Under the pieces are notes generated by a model. That model was not told where the DNA came from, searched no databases, and saw nothing but the letters and a program-made list of their open reading frames with translations. A DNA stretch of 64,000 nt, taken from NCBI GenBank assembly GCA_026182355.1, contig JAPFBL010000166.1:310001-374000 (forward strand), given 5' to 3'. This document shows, piece after piece, positions 35,177-48,310 of this stretch (its first letter is position 1; each line of letters begins with the position of its first letter). Source of the DNA: Hermatobates lingyangjiaoensis (lineage: Eukaryota > Arthropoda > Insecta > Hemiptera > Hermatobatidae). A program made the position numbers and the translations under genes.

Positions 35177-36929
35177 TGCAACATTTTATTTACACTTTAC
35201 TATGCAACATTTATTACTATATCTGAAGTTATGTTTACCATTAATAAGAATTTATTTATGTCCAAATGTATATGAAAGTAAATGTAATAAAAAAGATGTA
35301 AAGTATAATAAACTATTGTTTAAGATAAAATTAGTAATTAATGATATTCAGGTTGTTTATTAAAGGCTAAACGAAGCAGTAAGAACAATTATAAAAAATA
35401 CACAAAAGGGAATATTTATCACCCATTGATTGCTTTTAACTCAATTCTGGCAATTATCCCTTCATTAATTCTCATTATCAATGCCTAATGGTTTGCCAAT
35501 TAGTTTTCTTAGCCTAATTTGGCTCAAATACCATATTTCATTCCAAGTTTGTTAAATTTAAAATTATATTGAAAATAATGCTGGTAAGCTTAATTTCAAA
35601 ATGTTTATATACGAAACATCATTATAAATGGAACAGTAATTTAGAATATGTACGTCTAAATTAGTAGATTAAATAGTGATTAATATATAATTAAATGCAT
35701 TTTTTTTATTTATAAACAACTCTAGTTGTTTCACTGAATTTTATGAATTGATTTTGATAAGAATATATTTCAAACGTATTATATTTGGGCAAACTATTTG
35801 TATAATGTTTGTATAATATTAATAATTAATTAATAATATTATATAATATTAATGTAATATATATAAGCATTACATAATAATAATTATATAATAATATTAT
35901 TAATATAATGCATAATATAATTGTCTCTTTGTAATACTTATTATAATAAGTGTTTTCTACTTCCATGTTTTCTTCATATTTCAGCTAATTTTGGAACTTC
36001 CATATTGTTAAAAGAAAACGAAGAAAAAGTATTTTTAAGTTAGGATTAAAAGAAGAGATATTTTCCCTGGATTCTGTTTGACTCAGTTAACACTATCTTA
36101 CCTTATAATAAAAGTTTCCTAATTCTATTTCTTTAATCATTCTTTATTTGAAAAGGGTTTAGTTACTTATTGAAATGAGTAATAATAGGAAGAACAATAA
36201 TATAAATAGTAGTAATGATATTAATAATGTATGGTTGATTTCCGAAAGGAAGTTAGATGTGTGGAGATATTAAAAAGGATAGAGGTAGATTTTTATGATA
36301 TTGGTGCTAACAACTTTTGAGGTAGTAACCTTAAACATTCTATTAAAAATTATTTTTCTTTGACTGTCTTAGTTTCCGTCATTGAGAAAATGTAGTCTGA
36401 TTTTATCATTTTTTTTTTATCAGAACGCACAAATTTATTTACAAACACACAAAAGTTATGTAAAGTATTTCTTCTTTACAGGTACATAAAAATATTAATT
36501 ATTTTGATTTCAACCATTTATTTTAAAAGAATGGGAGAGAGAAATGTTCTTATATTCTTCTTACAGTTATTAAGTCTAGATGAACATCTAGTTTTAAATT
36601 GTTTTAAGTGATTGTAAATAAATTATCAATGTTATTGTATGATGTATAAATGTATAAAATAGATGCATTTATGTATTTACTGAATATATTAATAACAATG
36701 AATATGGAATTTTCAACTATAATTAAATAATTGAGATTTTTGGTTCTTTTTACAATACTATTCTCGGAATCATTTTTTTGTTGACATATAGATATTTTAA
36801 TATCTTTTTTAAGAAACACTTGTGTAATGTTTGTATTTAAAAAAAAAAGGTTTTATAGGCACGTTACTAATGGTTGAGACTATTTGTTATTTTCAATTTT
36901 TTGTAACTAATGTTGACAAATAGTTGAGA
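35177..36929. other. Very AT-rich stretch
   Basis: TAATATTA-type palindromic simple sequence around 35810-35940; no gene recognised. Confidence 0.5.
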
Positions 36930-37400
36930 AAAGAGGGGTTCAGCTGGGGATGGTTTCCTGCAGCCAAGATGGCAGCAATAAAAAAGGGCCTATGAATTAT
37001 TCGCTGGAGGAAAGTGCCTTATTATTGCCTCAAAGCTCTCAGCAGAGCACGTTTGTGAGACATTATGAGTGTGGAACAAGTTGAAAAATTATTTTCCTCC
37101 ATCTAATAACTGCAGTCTTCTATTTGGATGCGATATTCTACCTTATAGTGTAAATTTATGGTAAAAGCTAAACTTGGTTATATACTTTCCATGCTAGAGA
37201 TATAAGTGTTAAGGCATCCCAGCTTCCATCTGGAAATCTAAAATCCTAACTTTCAGAGTCCTACTCCCATCACAGGAGTCTCGATGAAACCATCGATATG
37301 AATCCATTTTCATAGGGGAGCAAAAGCCAGCAGAAGTCGTTACTTTTCAAACTTTACAACTGCAGAATCCTCATATCAGAGGAAGTTTTCAATTTCACTT
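36930..37400. other. Moderately GC-richer segment, unclassified
   Basis: Contains CCTGCAGCCAAGATGGCAGC and other balanced sequence without an open frame. AAGATGGC also appears in the repeat at 7115, but I see no wider match. Confidence 0.3.
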
Positions 37401-38662
37401 CATTGAGTTGAGCTTATATTATTATTTTCTTAAGAATTCTCGCAGTTTATTGAAGCAACTTATTGTCAGTCTTAAACTTACACTTTGTAGTCAATTAAGA
37501 GTAAGTCATTACTGAATATATAATATAAACCTATTTATAGCTAACTTCCTTCTTATCTGTATATAACTTAACAATTAGAGTAAAATAGTCTTGGATAAAA
37601 CTGGACTACTGAATGCTTAATTACAACTATATATATTAAACTGAAGTCATATAACATTATTTAACATCATTGAGTTCTTATTACCAATAATTAAACGAAG
37701 TTATCTATTCGTTAAATAATTATTCCAGTTAAACAGTACAGTGTACTTTACATGGTTTAAGCATGATAGCTGATCGGCCAAATCCAGTATTTTTGTCTAA
37801 TGAGGATATTAATCTCAACAGTCTTGTTGATTCTTCCACCTACATTCAACTATATGACCTGAGCTGAAGATAACCAAGCTATTTCTAAACAAAGATTTAA
37901 GAGCCCTATCAATTATTTTTTTAAAAAATCAAAAACTGCCTTGCATCTGAATATTTAAAAGCATTTAAAGAACGTTATCACTTTTTTAACAGTTGTTATA
38001 ATAGACAAAAAATTGTTGATGAATAAATGTAAGGGATTTATATTGGTAGTAGGTCCACATGTTAAATTCTTTTTTTTTTCAACAGAAAATTTTGTCAACA
38101 ATTCATTAAAGTTTTCGTATTAATTGATTGATTAGTTCAATTATGCACCTCCGATATACCCAAAAAGTAATGACTATGTATTCACGTAAATAAATATTTT
38201 TAAAAAGCTATGCCGTGTATTGGTATGCCTAATCAAATTAATGTCTTACTAGAGATATACATATTTATTTTACAATATACTGTGAATCCAGTCTAGTCCT
38301 TCTTCCACAACAGTCGAAATGTTGTGTTAATACAGTTAATATATTATAAATTTTTTTTATTAAACATAATTTCATTAGTATACCTGATAAATTGGAGAAC
38401 TACGAATGAAATATTTATAATTTGAATCAATACTGGGAGTATTTTATAGCAATACAAACAAAGAACCGCTAAATTTAAGGTGTTAATAATGTTTGTCTCA
38501 GAAACTTGTTTTCTAAATAGGCCATCCAATTTTGCATTCTTTTATTCAATATTAGGTTACGGTGAAGTGGTTTAAACTCAGAAAGCGGGTCTTTTTGGCT
38601 TATAAACATTTTCTAAACCCAATATTTCAACATCCATTCATTTGAATACGACTAGAAGTCAC
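37401..38662. other. AT-rich stretch
   Basis: No gene recognised. Confidence 0.45.
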
Positions 38663-38713
38663 CAGTAAACGATCAATTTAGATTTCAGAACAATCTAAAG
38701 TGATCGTTTACTG
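38663..38713. repeat. Compact 22-bp hairpin
   Basis: Arms 38663-38684 and 38692-38713 pair at 21 of 22 positions (CAGTAAACGATCA...TTAGATT) around a 7-base loop. It is shorter than a usual microRNA precursor. Confidence 0.6.
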
Positions 38714-38814
38714 AAAGGATTTAGTACACCAGTCAGAGGATAGTGCTACTAGCGTCACGATTACTTGCTGAAGGAGCTTTGTCGAATTGGTTTCGTCGAC
38801 TGCACGTATATACT

Positions 38815-39160
38815 ATATAGAAAATCAGAGAAAATCTCCTTGAATTTTTATCTATCTGCAATACACTGATAGAAGCCTGTTACAACAAACAGGTAAATTT
38901 TTTTATGAGTTTCTCTACCTCAAATGCTGTACTGAATAGCTGTTGCATTTCATATTGAAACGGCTTAACAAAATGGTTTCGCATATGGCTAATTAATCCT
39001 CCATTAATAATGAGACACCCTATGTCTTCTAAAATCCCCTTGAATATTTATCTGTCTCCAATACGATGTTGACAATCTGTTGCGATAAATAAATAAATTT
39101 CTTCCTGAGTTTCTGTATCTCAAATCTATGCTGAGTAGATAGTTGTTATGATTTATCTAT
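38815..39160 (+). repeat. Diverged direct duplication, about 200-bp period
   Basis: 38828-38965 and 39025-39160 share, in order, CTCCTTGAATTTTTATCTAT / CCCCTTGAATATTTATCTGT, CAATAC, a TGTTACAACAAA / TGTTGCGATAAA block, GAGTTTCT and ATCTCAAAT / ACCTCAAAT. Confidence 0.65.
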
Positions 39161-39639
39161 TAGCCTGAGATGTAGATTATATATATGTAATTGGTAGTAG
39201 GCAAGAAGAAATTATAATGAAGAGAAGAAAAATAGTGGAAAACATCACATTTTAAACTGAAGCAATACTGACAGTAAAACTAGATATATTTTTTTTAAAA
39301 CTAGTTACATTAGTTTAGTTGAAAAATTTGTATTTATGTAAGTTAGATGGAAATTGTATTATTTGTTGACCAATTTATTAAAAAAACTCCAGTGATAATG
39401 GTAAAATTTTGTTTTATAACTGGTGTAATTGCTATTTTATTAAGAAAGGAGATTTTAATTTTTACTGGCTACACAAGCAAATAAACTTTCAAGAACTTTG
39501 AAGAAATAGTTTTGAAAAATATAAAATACATTTATATTAAATTTGGAAATATTAAAATAATATTAACATAAAACAAAAAACTCATTTTAGTATAAAATTT
39601 CAGATTTTTTGTTATCTTTTTATGATGTCTCGGGGCGGA

Positions 39640-39657
39640 CCCCCCCCCCCCCCCCCC
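39640..39657. repeat. Homopolymer run of 18 C
   Basis: An uninterrupted C run in AT-rich DNA, after CTCGGGGCGGA. Confidence 0.95.
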
Positions 39658-39939
39658 AACGGGTTTCACCACTGAATATTATCAGAACGCAGTTCTGTAT
39701 GTCGAAAAATATCCTCCTAACTGCTCATAGAAATGTGTCAACGATATTAATTTATTGAACTTATGAATCCCTTCTAATAGAATTATTGAAAAAGTTAAAA
39801 GTATTTTAATTATAATACCTTTAAAAATAAATTAAAAAAACACTAATTTGAATGTAAAGCATAAAAGAAGAGCTGGTCGACGTTGTAGAAAGAATGGATG
39901 GATTTATGTAGGATAGGGATTAATATAATGGTAGCGTTT

Positions 39940-39945
39940 TATAAA
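39940..39945 (+). promoter_or_regulatory. TATA box of the U6 gene
   Basis: TATAAA at -28 to -23 from the first U6 base, the spacing used by RNA polymerase III type 3 promoters. A proximal sequence element should lie near -60 to -40; AT-rich sequence is there but I cannot pick the element. Confidence 0.7.
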
Positions 39946-39967
39946 GGCTGATTAAAGAGCGAAGGGC

Positions 39968-39984
39968 GTACTCGCTTCGGCGGT

Positions 39985-40024
<40 letters not shown>

Positions 40025-40074
40025 GGCCCCTGCGCAAGGATGACACGCAAAATCGTGAAGCGTTCCACATTTTT
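39968..40074 (+). ncRNA. U6: U6 spliceosomal snRNA
   Basis: From GTACTCGCTTCGGCGGTAC onward the sequence matches metazoan U6 base for base through the central part: ATATACTAAAATTGGAACGA, ACAGAGA (pairs with the 5' splice site), the AGC motif of the U2/U6 helix, TGCGCAAGGATGACACGC (internal stem-loop) and GTGAAGCGTTCCACA. U6 is the catalytic RNA of the spliceosome and is made by RNA polymerase III. The 5' stem-loop differs from the common arthropod GTTCT...AGAAC, but the changes are paired: base 3 T to A is matched by base 17 A to T, and T5 pairs with G15. This covariation, an intact body, a TATA box at -28 and a T-run terminator argue for a working gene rather than a retrocopy. No A-tail is present. 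Confidence 0.93.
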
Positions 40075-40076
40075 TT
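40070..40076 (+). terminator. RNA polymerase III T-run terminator
   Basis: Seven T directly after GCGTTCCACA of U6. Confidence 0.88.
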
Positions 40077-41500
40077 AACCGCCAAACATCACAAAAATAT
40101 AATATCTATTAAAGGATAACATAACTTTTATAATAACATAGTGAAATGAGAAACAAAGGAGATTTATGGAAGTCCGTATATGAGGTCCTGAGTTCGATAC
40201 TTGCGTCGAGTGATCATTTTTATCAGACCTATAAAGTGTTTTAATTTGTATAAAATGTTAAAAACACTAAAACATTGTTATTAACGGTATTTTTAATTAT
40301 TCTTTAATATTATTATTTTTACATTATTTTTTTTGTAATTTGAAATAAAAAGTTTTAGTTTAATTCAACTATAAAACAAATTCCAACATAGTATATTGTT
40401 AAATATTTATTATAAGTGAAAAAATAATTTTCTCATACATATTTATTTTACCACTATTAGAAGAAATTGTTATTTCACCATTAAAGCTAACCTTTATCAA
40501 GATTTAATAATAAGTATCTTCATTATTATTATTATTATTATTATTATTTTCTGGTTATAATTGAATTGTACTTCCTTGTGTAATGCTTACTCTGAAATGC
40601 ACTTTAGTTATAATTTTTCGACCTATGACCTATTGTATCACTCAGTGTTAAGAAATTATGGCGACCATTAATAATATATATTCACTGAATCTGATTGACA
40701 GAATAATTGTCATTGATATTTCTTCTCATTGAGCCATGGAAAACAAAGAGTCTTATATAGAATAAGCTTTTCATATAGCATTCTTAATATGATTCAGGAT
40801 ATATATACACAGCAAAACATATTTAGCAAAACAAAAATCATTTAAAAGTGAACAGTTATTTACAGCCCGAATCAAATAAATTGAGATTGGAAATGAGTTG
40901 CTTTTTATAAATATTCCTTTGTGTGGTACTTCCTTTTTTCCTTTTATAAGCAAATACTTAAAAAGCTGTTTTTAATAATATTACGAGTAAATACTAGTTA
41001 TTTAGTTATATTGAGTTGTTTCTTTTATTTGTGTGAATATACATATTTATGTAATTCACCATAAAATAAAAAAAAAAGAAAAAAGCTTTATTGTATTTTA
41101 AAAAAGAAATATTGTTGAAAATGCTTTCAAAAAGAGCGATTATGAAATGCTGTTAAATATTGATTGAGTATCATAAATTGGATAAAATGTTGGTTGACTG
41201 AATTGTCACTTCGTTGTCATGTCATGTCAGCCGAAGAACCCATGGAACCCTCCCTAAAAGGAGACGAATTTGAACAGTTTCCAATTATTCTTCTTTCACT
41301 ACTATGCAAACTCATACAACTTTCTCTTTAAAACATTTGTTTTTCAAATAATACATTATGAAAGGAATTAGAGCATTAAATCATTATTTTTTCTATTACA
41401 CTGAGTTCTGTGATTACTTATATGCCATAAGTTATTCTGGCTTTAATAGTGTATATATAACAAATAATGAAACAGTCCAGCGGTTGTTTACACAAAAAAG
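40077..41500. other. AT-rich stretch after U6
   Basis: GAGGTCCTGAGTTCGATAC at 40181-40199 resembles a B box, possibly a decayed tRNA-derived sequence, without a matching A box. A (TTA)n run lies near 40525. No gene recognised. Confidence 0.4.
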
Positions 41501-41620
41501 AGTTAAAACGAAGGTAACAGAGAGGAGAAAGGAAGAGCAGAGACTCTACATTCCTGGAGGAACTCTTCGCCTCCTGATGATGATGATTGTCGAAATATAG
41601 AAGTGAGTTATGTCTGTTTA
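41501..41620 (+). repeat. Family D unit with hammerhead-like motif
   Basis: At 41571-41604: CTC, CTGATGA, T, GAT-GATT-GTC stem II (one G-U pair), GAAATATAGAA, GTGAG. The tail GTGAGTTATGTCTGT is shared with 50476. The 80-codon frame that ends here is repeat-derived. Confidence 0.6.
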
Positions 41621-43139
41621 TATCTCAGCTATAGCCATATACAAGAAAATGAATATGAAATGTATAAGCCTTGACTTTGACCATACGTTTATTAATATTT
41701 ATTTTATTTTCATAGAACTACATATCTTTTTTCCTACTAAAGTGTAAAAAATATGAAACATTAATATTTTAGCATATTTGTTCCCAAAAACTATTTATTA
41801 TATTTGAATATATGTATGTGGATATATATACATATTTCTTAGTATTAATGTTGGTAGAAATTCATATTTATAATTGCTAAGTAATAAAACACGGTTATTT
41901 TAAGAAAATTATTAATACTGTATTTCCATACAGAAGATCTTGCCGATGTAAAAATGCTAGTGGATATAAATTATTACTTAATAGAGTTCGTCTCAGAGAT
42001 ATTTAGAAATTTAAAATTTTTGTTAATAAAAAACCCCACCAGATTAAGAACAGGTTGTGAAGATTGGAAATGCCGTGCTTAAAGAGTACTCGCACAAGTC
42101 TGAACCCTCCTTTAATAAGGTTTTCAATATAACATCTTGAAGCTGTGCGGAATTTAATCCCGCGCTTCTTAGCAGTTGATAAATATTTCATGTCTTCTCC
42201 AGGATTTTCCATTCTCCCACACAACTTCATTTAGTTCCCTATGGTTCTTTCATTTATTAAAAACCAATGTTTTAATAAGCACCAAACCAGGAACAATGAA
42301 GTAAGGAGTCATTTATCTGGTTACAATAAATAAGGAGTCATTTCAGTAGATTACAAATTTAATTTAAAGGTAAACAATTTCGTTATAATTTTAATTTAAT
42401 GAAACTCTGTAGCTAAATGCATTCCCATATATGTAGTTAAACTCTGTGTGCTGCATGTACAGTTTGAGTACTTCTGCAATAATTCTTGCTGTACAAGAAT
42501 GAATATATAATTATAAAACTCAAGTGTCTGTCTGTGTGCTCTTTATTTGTTGTTATTTGGACTAATCAAACAACCAAATAGAAACAAATTAAATGGGAGA
42601 AAGTCCCAAATTCCTACAGATTTTCCTTAAAAAAGGCTATTGTATACAAAATTTTGGACAATCTGTTTATATACCTTAAAAAAAATTATAATGTATGTAA
42701 AATTAAATTTTTGTCACAGTTTTTCAACACTTTAACCAGCTGTTTCTTTACCACTACTTAAGTGTATGCAATTAATCAATTAAAGCGGTATCATTAATTA
42801 TAACTTAACAAGTCATGCGTTTATGAAATATTAGCTCATCCTTGCATTTGAATCTATGAACAAAATAAATGAAAAAAATTGTTAAACATAATTGCAATAT
42901 ATTCAGATAAAACATTTTTTTTAAAAATGACTTTAGAAGAAACCTGAAATCATATGCCTGATTTTATTCTTTACAAAATGTATTCGACATTTATTAGTAT
43001 TTGTTACTCCACTACAAAGCTATGCTAATTCTGAAGGTCAGTGTAATTTGAACGCAAGTGACATTTTCAATTATTATTTTATCATATACTTTTATTTTCG
43101 CTTTAAAATTTATTTTGAAAAAAATAAGTAAGAGTTATA
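41621..43139. other. AT-rich stretch
   Basis: No gene recognised; a short direct duplication of AAGGAGTCATTT occurs at 42302 and 42332. Confidence 0.45.
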
Positions 43140-43262
43140 ATTTTATATATACATAACTGAAGAAGAGAACACATAAAAAAAACCCAGAAAACCTACTGGA
43201 TTAATATTTTGAACTGAAGTTCATCATCAGGAAGGAAAGCAGTAGAAGAAAAGAAGTACGTG
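43140..43262 (-). repeat. Family E unit, core G lost
   Basis: Minus-strand motif at 43206-43230: CTGATGA, T, GAAC-TTCA-GTTC, then AAAATATT in place of GAAATATC. The flanks match the family E foldback at 53985-54260 (CTTACTGGAT / CCTACTGGAT). Confidence 0.65.
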
Positions 43263-43269
43263 CATGTTT

Positions 43270-43384
43270 ACATGTTTTACATGTTACATGTTTTGAGGGC
43301 CCAGAAGTCGTTCTATGAAGTTTTTTCGATGATTTCGTTGTGTGTGTGGTTTAATATGTGTGTTTGTTTGTATGTATGTATGTA

Positions 43385-43451
<67 letters not shown>

Positions 43452-45485
43452 TTATGTGTGTGTGTGAACGTGAGTGTGTGTGTGGGTGAGTGAGTGAGTG
43501 TTGTGTGAGAGAGAATGAGTGAGTGAATGGGTGAGTATGCATCCAAAGTTTGTGGCCACGCTACGGTGGAGAATCCTCGATAGATAATGTTGATATTTTA
43601 TACAAAAATGGGTCACATAGAGTAGATGAGCCCTATTGTTTGGGAGCAATTATGAATGACAGGAAAGTGACTTTTTTTTGCCAAAATCCTGTTTTGGAGT
43701 TTAAGCTACATTTCTTTTCTCCTAAACTAGTAAAAAACCGTTTTTTAGAAAACAGTTATTTCTCCTAAAATGATAACCCTAGAGTTTTGAAATTTTGACA
43801 TTATTTTTGAGGTTACAAATGCAACAAACGAAAAATATATTCAGAATTTTAAAACACAGGAAATATTTTTTTCAATAAAATGTAAAAATTTTGACTTATT
43901 ATTCAATCTCAAACATTATGAGAGCGATACAAGCCATACTGTTTGACGGATAAGAATGAAACTATGCTTATAAATAAAACATTATGTGTAGAATTAGTTG
44001 ACATATTTTTTTTCAAAATTACATTCGCTAATGGGGCGTTACAGTACGATTTCTGTTTTCAGAAAATGTTTTTTTGACAATAAACTGCTGATTAAAAAAT
44101 AATGAAAATTTGACAAAAAATGGAAAAAAAATTAGCAATTCATAAAAAAAAATCATGAAGTTTCAATTACGGGAAAGAGGAATAACGCTATAAAAACTGT
44201 TTGTTTATCCTAGACTAACAGATCACCTGCTATACTTGTCAAAGTTCTTATATTTTTTTACATTCTTTACATTGACTTAGAAATTTTTTGAGCCAATTCA
44301 CTGAGATAAAATTGATATTTATAAAAGAACAATTTAAATAGTTTATTGACTTATATGAGATGTAAGAGGAATAATATTGTTACATGTAAAAAAATCACCG
44401 CCAATAAACATAAATAAATTATCTTTGTCTTCCATGGCATGATGGATTTGTCTTATAAAATGCTTTAATAAATCTATATATTGCACTCTTGAGCAAAACT
44501 TAATATCAGTTACAATTACATTATCATTGTGAATGTAGTACCTTTCCATGCTATTTAAATATGATGAATGACTCTTTCCTCAAGAAAGAGAACTTACGTT
44601 TGTTGAGAAATGTCCAGTTTTTTTTTTACAATTCTAGTCTAATAGTTCATAGTTATTATTTTCAAAAATTAGAAGCTACCAACTATAAAAGATTTAAATT
44701 ATATTGAATAGCTGGCTTTGACTTCGATTTGAGTAAGTAAACTGGCTAATTACTAATACATTTTTTTTTTAATATACATTCATAGTAAGCTTCTAACAGA
44801 GTACAGGAGGCAGGAAAAGGATAAGACTCACTCAGAAAAAAATCGTATATATGTTATTTGACAAAGGGGAAGGAAAATGATCTTATTAAATACTAAGAAG
44901 CCATAAAATTCCCAGTATAATAATTGTATAAAAAACCAAAAATGTAAAAGATAATTCAAAATTGAAATCTTTCGTTTAGAGATTAATAAATGTAATTACC
45001 GTACATCTTTAATTATAAATCATCTTAAGACAACACTTTTTCTTCGCTGTTTATGACGTTTTTCAGAGAAAAAAAGGGTATTTTCCTGTTTTAAAGTTGA
45101 AAATTTTACTTTAATAATCAAAGTAGAAGGATGTCAAGTAAACGATGTAAGAAATCCACTGGCTATTTGAACAGAGGCCATGTTTTCTTGTAGGAGAATA
45201 TTTCGTATCAAGAATTGTTCACTTTGGTATTTCAAAAATATTAGTACTGCTGTAGTTATACTAATGAAATTATTTGCATCAGCTATGTGATGTACAAAAA
45301 TAAGATTATATATTGATATGTCCTTCAATCACTATCTGTACTACCTCAGGAATGAAAGACTAATAATCATATCCCATTTAGATGTTTACGTTATGATTAA
45401 ATGAGACGTTTATGTGTTATATACTCAAGAAATTTGATATTAAGTTACTTATAGTAAAGTTGAGTGTAGGCCACTCCAGATTTCT
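43270..45485 (+). repeat. Family I element, 5'-truncated copy with longer 3' unit
   Basis: Aligns with 32565-34144 from ACATGTTTTGAG to GTAGGCCACTCCAGATTTC. It holds the embedded (GT)n at 43389-43449 and about 400 bp that the reference copy lacks (near 44390-44840), so the 32505 copy carries an internal deletion. Confidence 0.8.
43389..43449. repeat. (GT)n inside family I
   Basis: About 30 GT units at the fixed microsatellite site of family I, followed by GT/GA-rich variants to 43535. The open frames over it on both strands are artefacts. Confidence 0.97.
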
Positions 45486-46500
45486 TTACAATGTTTACAT
45501 TGACTTAGAAATTTTTTGTTCGAATCCACTGAGATAAAATTGATATTTATAAAGGAAAAATTTAAATAGTTTATTGACCTATGTGAGATGTAAGAGGAAT
45601 AATATTTTTACACGTAAAAAAATCACTGGCAATAAACATAAATAAATTACCTTTGTTTTCCATGGCATGATGGATTTGTCTCATAAAATGCTCGTTTATT
45701 TTTGCTTTTCAAAAATGTTTATTACTGCTGTAGTTATACTAATGATTAATTATCTATATATTGCACTCTTAAGCAAAACTAATATATTTTTTCTCAATAT
45801 ACATTCATTGCAACCTTATAAAAGGGTACAGCAGGCAGGAAAGAGGTAACACTCGCTCAGAAAAAAATGTATATATGATGTTTGACAAAGGGAAAGGAAA
45901 ATGATTTTATTAAATACTAAGGAGCCATAAAATTTCCTGTATAATAATTCTGTAAAAGACCGATAATGCAAAACATAATTCACAATTGAAATCTTTCGTT
46001 TGAAGATAAATAAATGTAATTATCGTACATCCTTATTTATAAATTATCCTAAAACGATATTTTTTCTTCGATGTTTATGATGTTTTTCAGAGAAAATAAG
46101 AGTATTTTCTTGTTTTAAATATGAATTTTTGACTTAAATATTTAATGTAGTAAAGTAAACGATGAAAGAAATCCACTGGCTACTTGAACAAAAGCCATGT
46201 TCTCTTGCAGGAGATTATTTCGTATCAAGAAATTTTCACTTTTGCTTTTCAAAAATGTTATTACTGCTGTAGTTATACTAATGAGAGTATTTTCATCAGT
46301 GGTGTGATTTACAAAAATAAGCTTATATATTGATAAGTCGATAAATCACTATATGTACTACCTCAGAAATGAAAGACTAATAAACATCTCTCATTTAGAT
46401 GTTTACATTATCCTCAGATGAGACATTATATATTATATACTCAAGAACATTGATATTAAGTTTACTTATAGTCATGTTGAGTGTAGGCCACTCCAGATTT
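45486..46500 (+). repeat. Family I 3' unit, tandem copy
   Basis: Starts at TTTACATTGACTTAGAAATTTTTT directly after the previous copy's CCACTCCAGATTTC end and itself ends in GTAGGCCACTCCAGATTTC. It is therefore a head-to-tail repeat of only the right-hand two thirds of family I. Confidence 0.8.
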
Positions 46501-48310
46501 CATTTATTAATTCCGAGAGGAACCATTTTGGATAAGTAGAAGTATTATTTGTTTTTATTAGCTACGCAATGGTCTATGATGAGTGAAATACGTAATATAG
46601 AAATAATTAGTGCATTAATTTATACTCGAGAATGAAAACTAAATTCCGGTAAATTTGATAATAATGAAGCATAATCGCCCTTCGAGAAATTGTATTTAAT
46701 ATTATGAAATTCAAGAGGTAGATCTTAAGGATGTATAGGATGTACATATGTAGTAAGAGAAGGTTGGTGTTATTTGTTATGCTATTTGATAAAATAATAT
46801 CAAAATTCAATATTTCTAGTAACATATTTATTTTTACACTTTTGTGACTATTTATAATAAATTAAAAGGAAACCTCATAATACAGAGTTTATCAAATTAA
46901 ATAATGCCGGTAAAACAAAGTTACTTTTAGTTGTTATAATAATATTAAATTCAATACCTGTAGTAACTTCTTTATATTTGACATTATTATCATCACTTGT
47001 AATAAAAAAAAAAAGAAATCTCATAATATGGAGTTTACATGTTCAATAAAGGTAGTAAAACAAAGTTATTTTATCAAAGTTAAAACGGATTAGAAATGAT
47101 TTTTAAAACGTTGAATTGAATTCAATTCAGGTTCATAGGTCTCCAGTTAGTGTGTAAACATTATTATCCAGCCAGAATATGGTTAGTCCCTTCATTTCCC
47201 GCCAACGTTACACATAATGCGCATGTCTTTTCTATCGTATGATCATTTCAACCAATCATAGCTCTCATTTTTTTCCAAGTCCTTTTCATATTTTGCATAA
47301 TAGCGTCACTTTTATTTTTAATAGTTTTAAACGAATTTAAATGTGTTCTGATTGAAAAATTTATTTCAAAATATCTGTTTTCAATTAGTTTTTACGTTGA
47401 TTGAACGGCAATGCAAGAATACAGAAGATATTCATCATAGTTACGGTCAGTGGAAACATGATATTAATTTTCTTTTCTATATTACGAGTTGGATTGATAA
47501 TTCTTCAGACTTTTCACTTTTATGTATAGTAATATATTATTAGTAATAGTATATTTTGATCAGCATTACACCTCACCAGGAAAATAGAATATTTAATATG
47601 ATTAGCACCATATATATCATACAAAAAATCACGTTGTAGTCATTTTCAAGGCTCAGGGAATTTATCAACTTAGTCAAAATAGTTTCTTCTATAAAAATAT
47701 TGAAAAAGCTTCTTTTAATATCAATATAAACAGTTCTTTAGTGTATTAGTTTTACCTATTTTCCAAATTTCAATTAGTAATTTTGGATCTTTAACAATGT
47801 TATTCTCTTATGCTGTATTGTTACATTAAAATTTATTATTTTCTAAAATATTATTTTACTTTGCCTAATCTATACTTTATTAAAAAAATCCTTCTAAAGT
47901 GTTTCAATTGTCCTACTATATTGTTTTACTATATTTGTACTATTATACAATTTTTATTGTACTATTGTAGATTCTCCTATTTTATTTGTTCATAGTATTT
48001 AGTATTTGTGTTATATACCATGATCTTAGTGTGAATGGATTTTAGTCAGTGAATATCAATAAATTATAACACAACAAATACCTCATTGAATTTGTCAATT
48101 CAAGTTTGTCAACTTGAAAATACATATACACTATGTTGAAGTTTAAATAAAACATTGGTTATTTTAAATTAACCCAAAAAACTAGTATATTAAGGCAAAA
48201 AATATATTCCTGGTGGTTAATATTACTCCAATGGTATATACATTAAGTTTATTGTGAATTGTAGGAAATGTTTCCACATAAAGTTGACTTGTAAACGACC
48301 ATAAAACTTG
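46501..48310. other. AT-rich stretch
   Basis: No gene recognised; the open frames are AT-rich and unsupported. Confidence 0.45.

Noticed and set aside
40181..40199. B-box-like GGTCCTGAGTTCGATAC as a tRNA gene
   Set aside because: No A box, acceptor stem or cloverleaf around it.
43260..43546. Cys/Val and His/Thr repeat proteins on both strands
   Set aside because: Translations of the (GT)n microsatellite inside a family I repeat.
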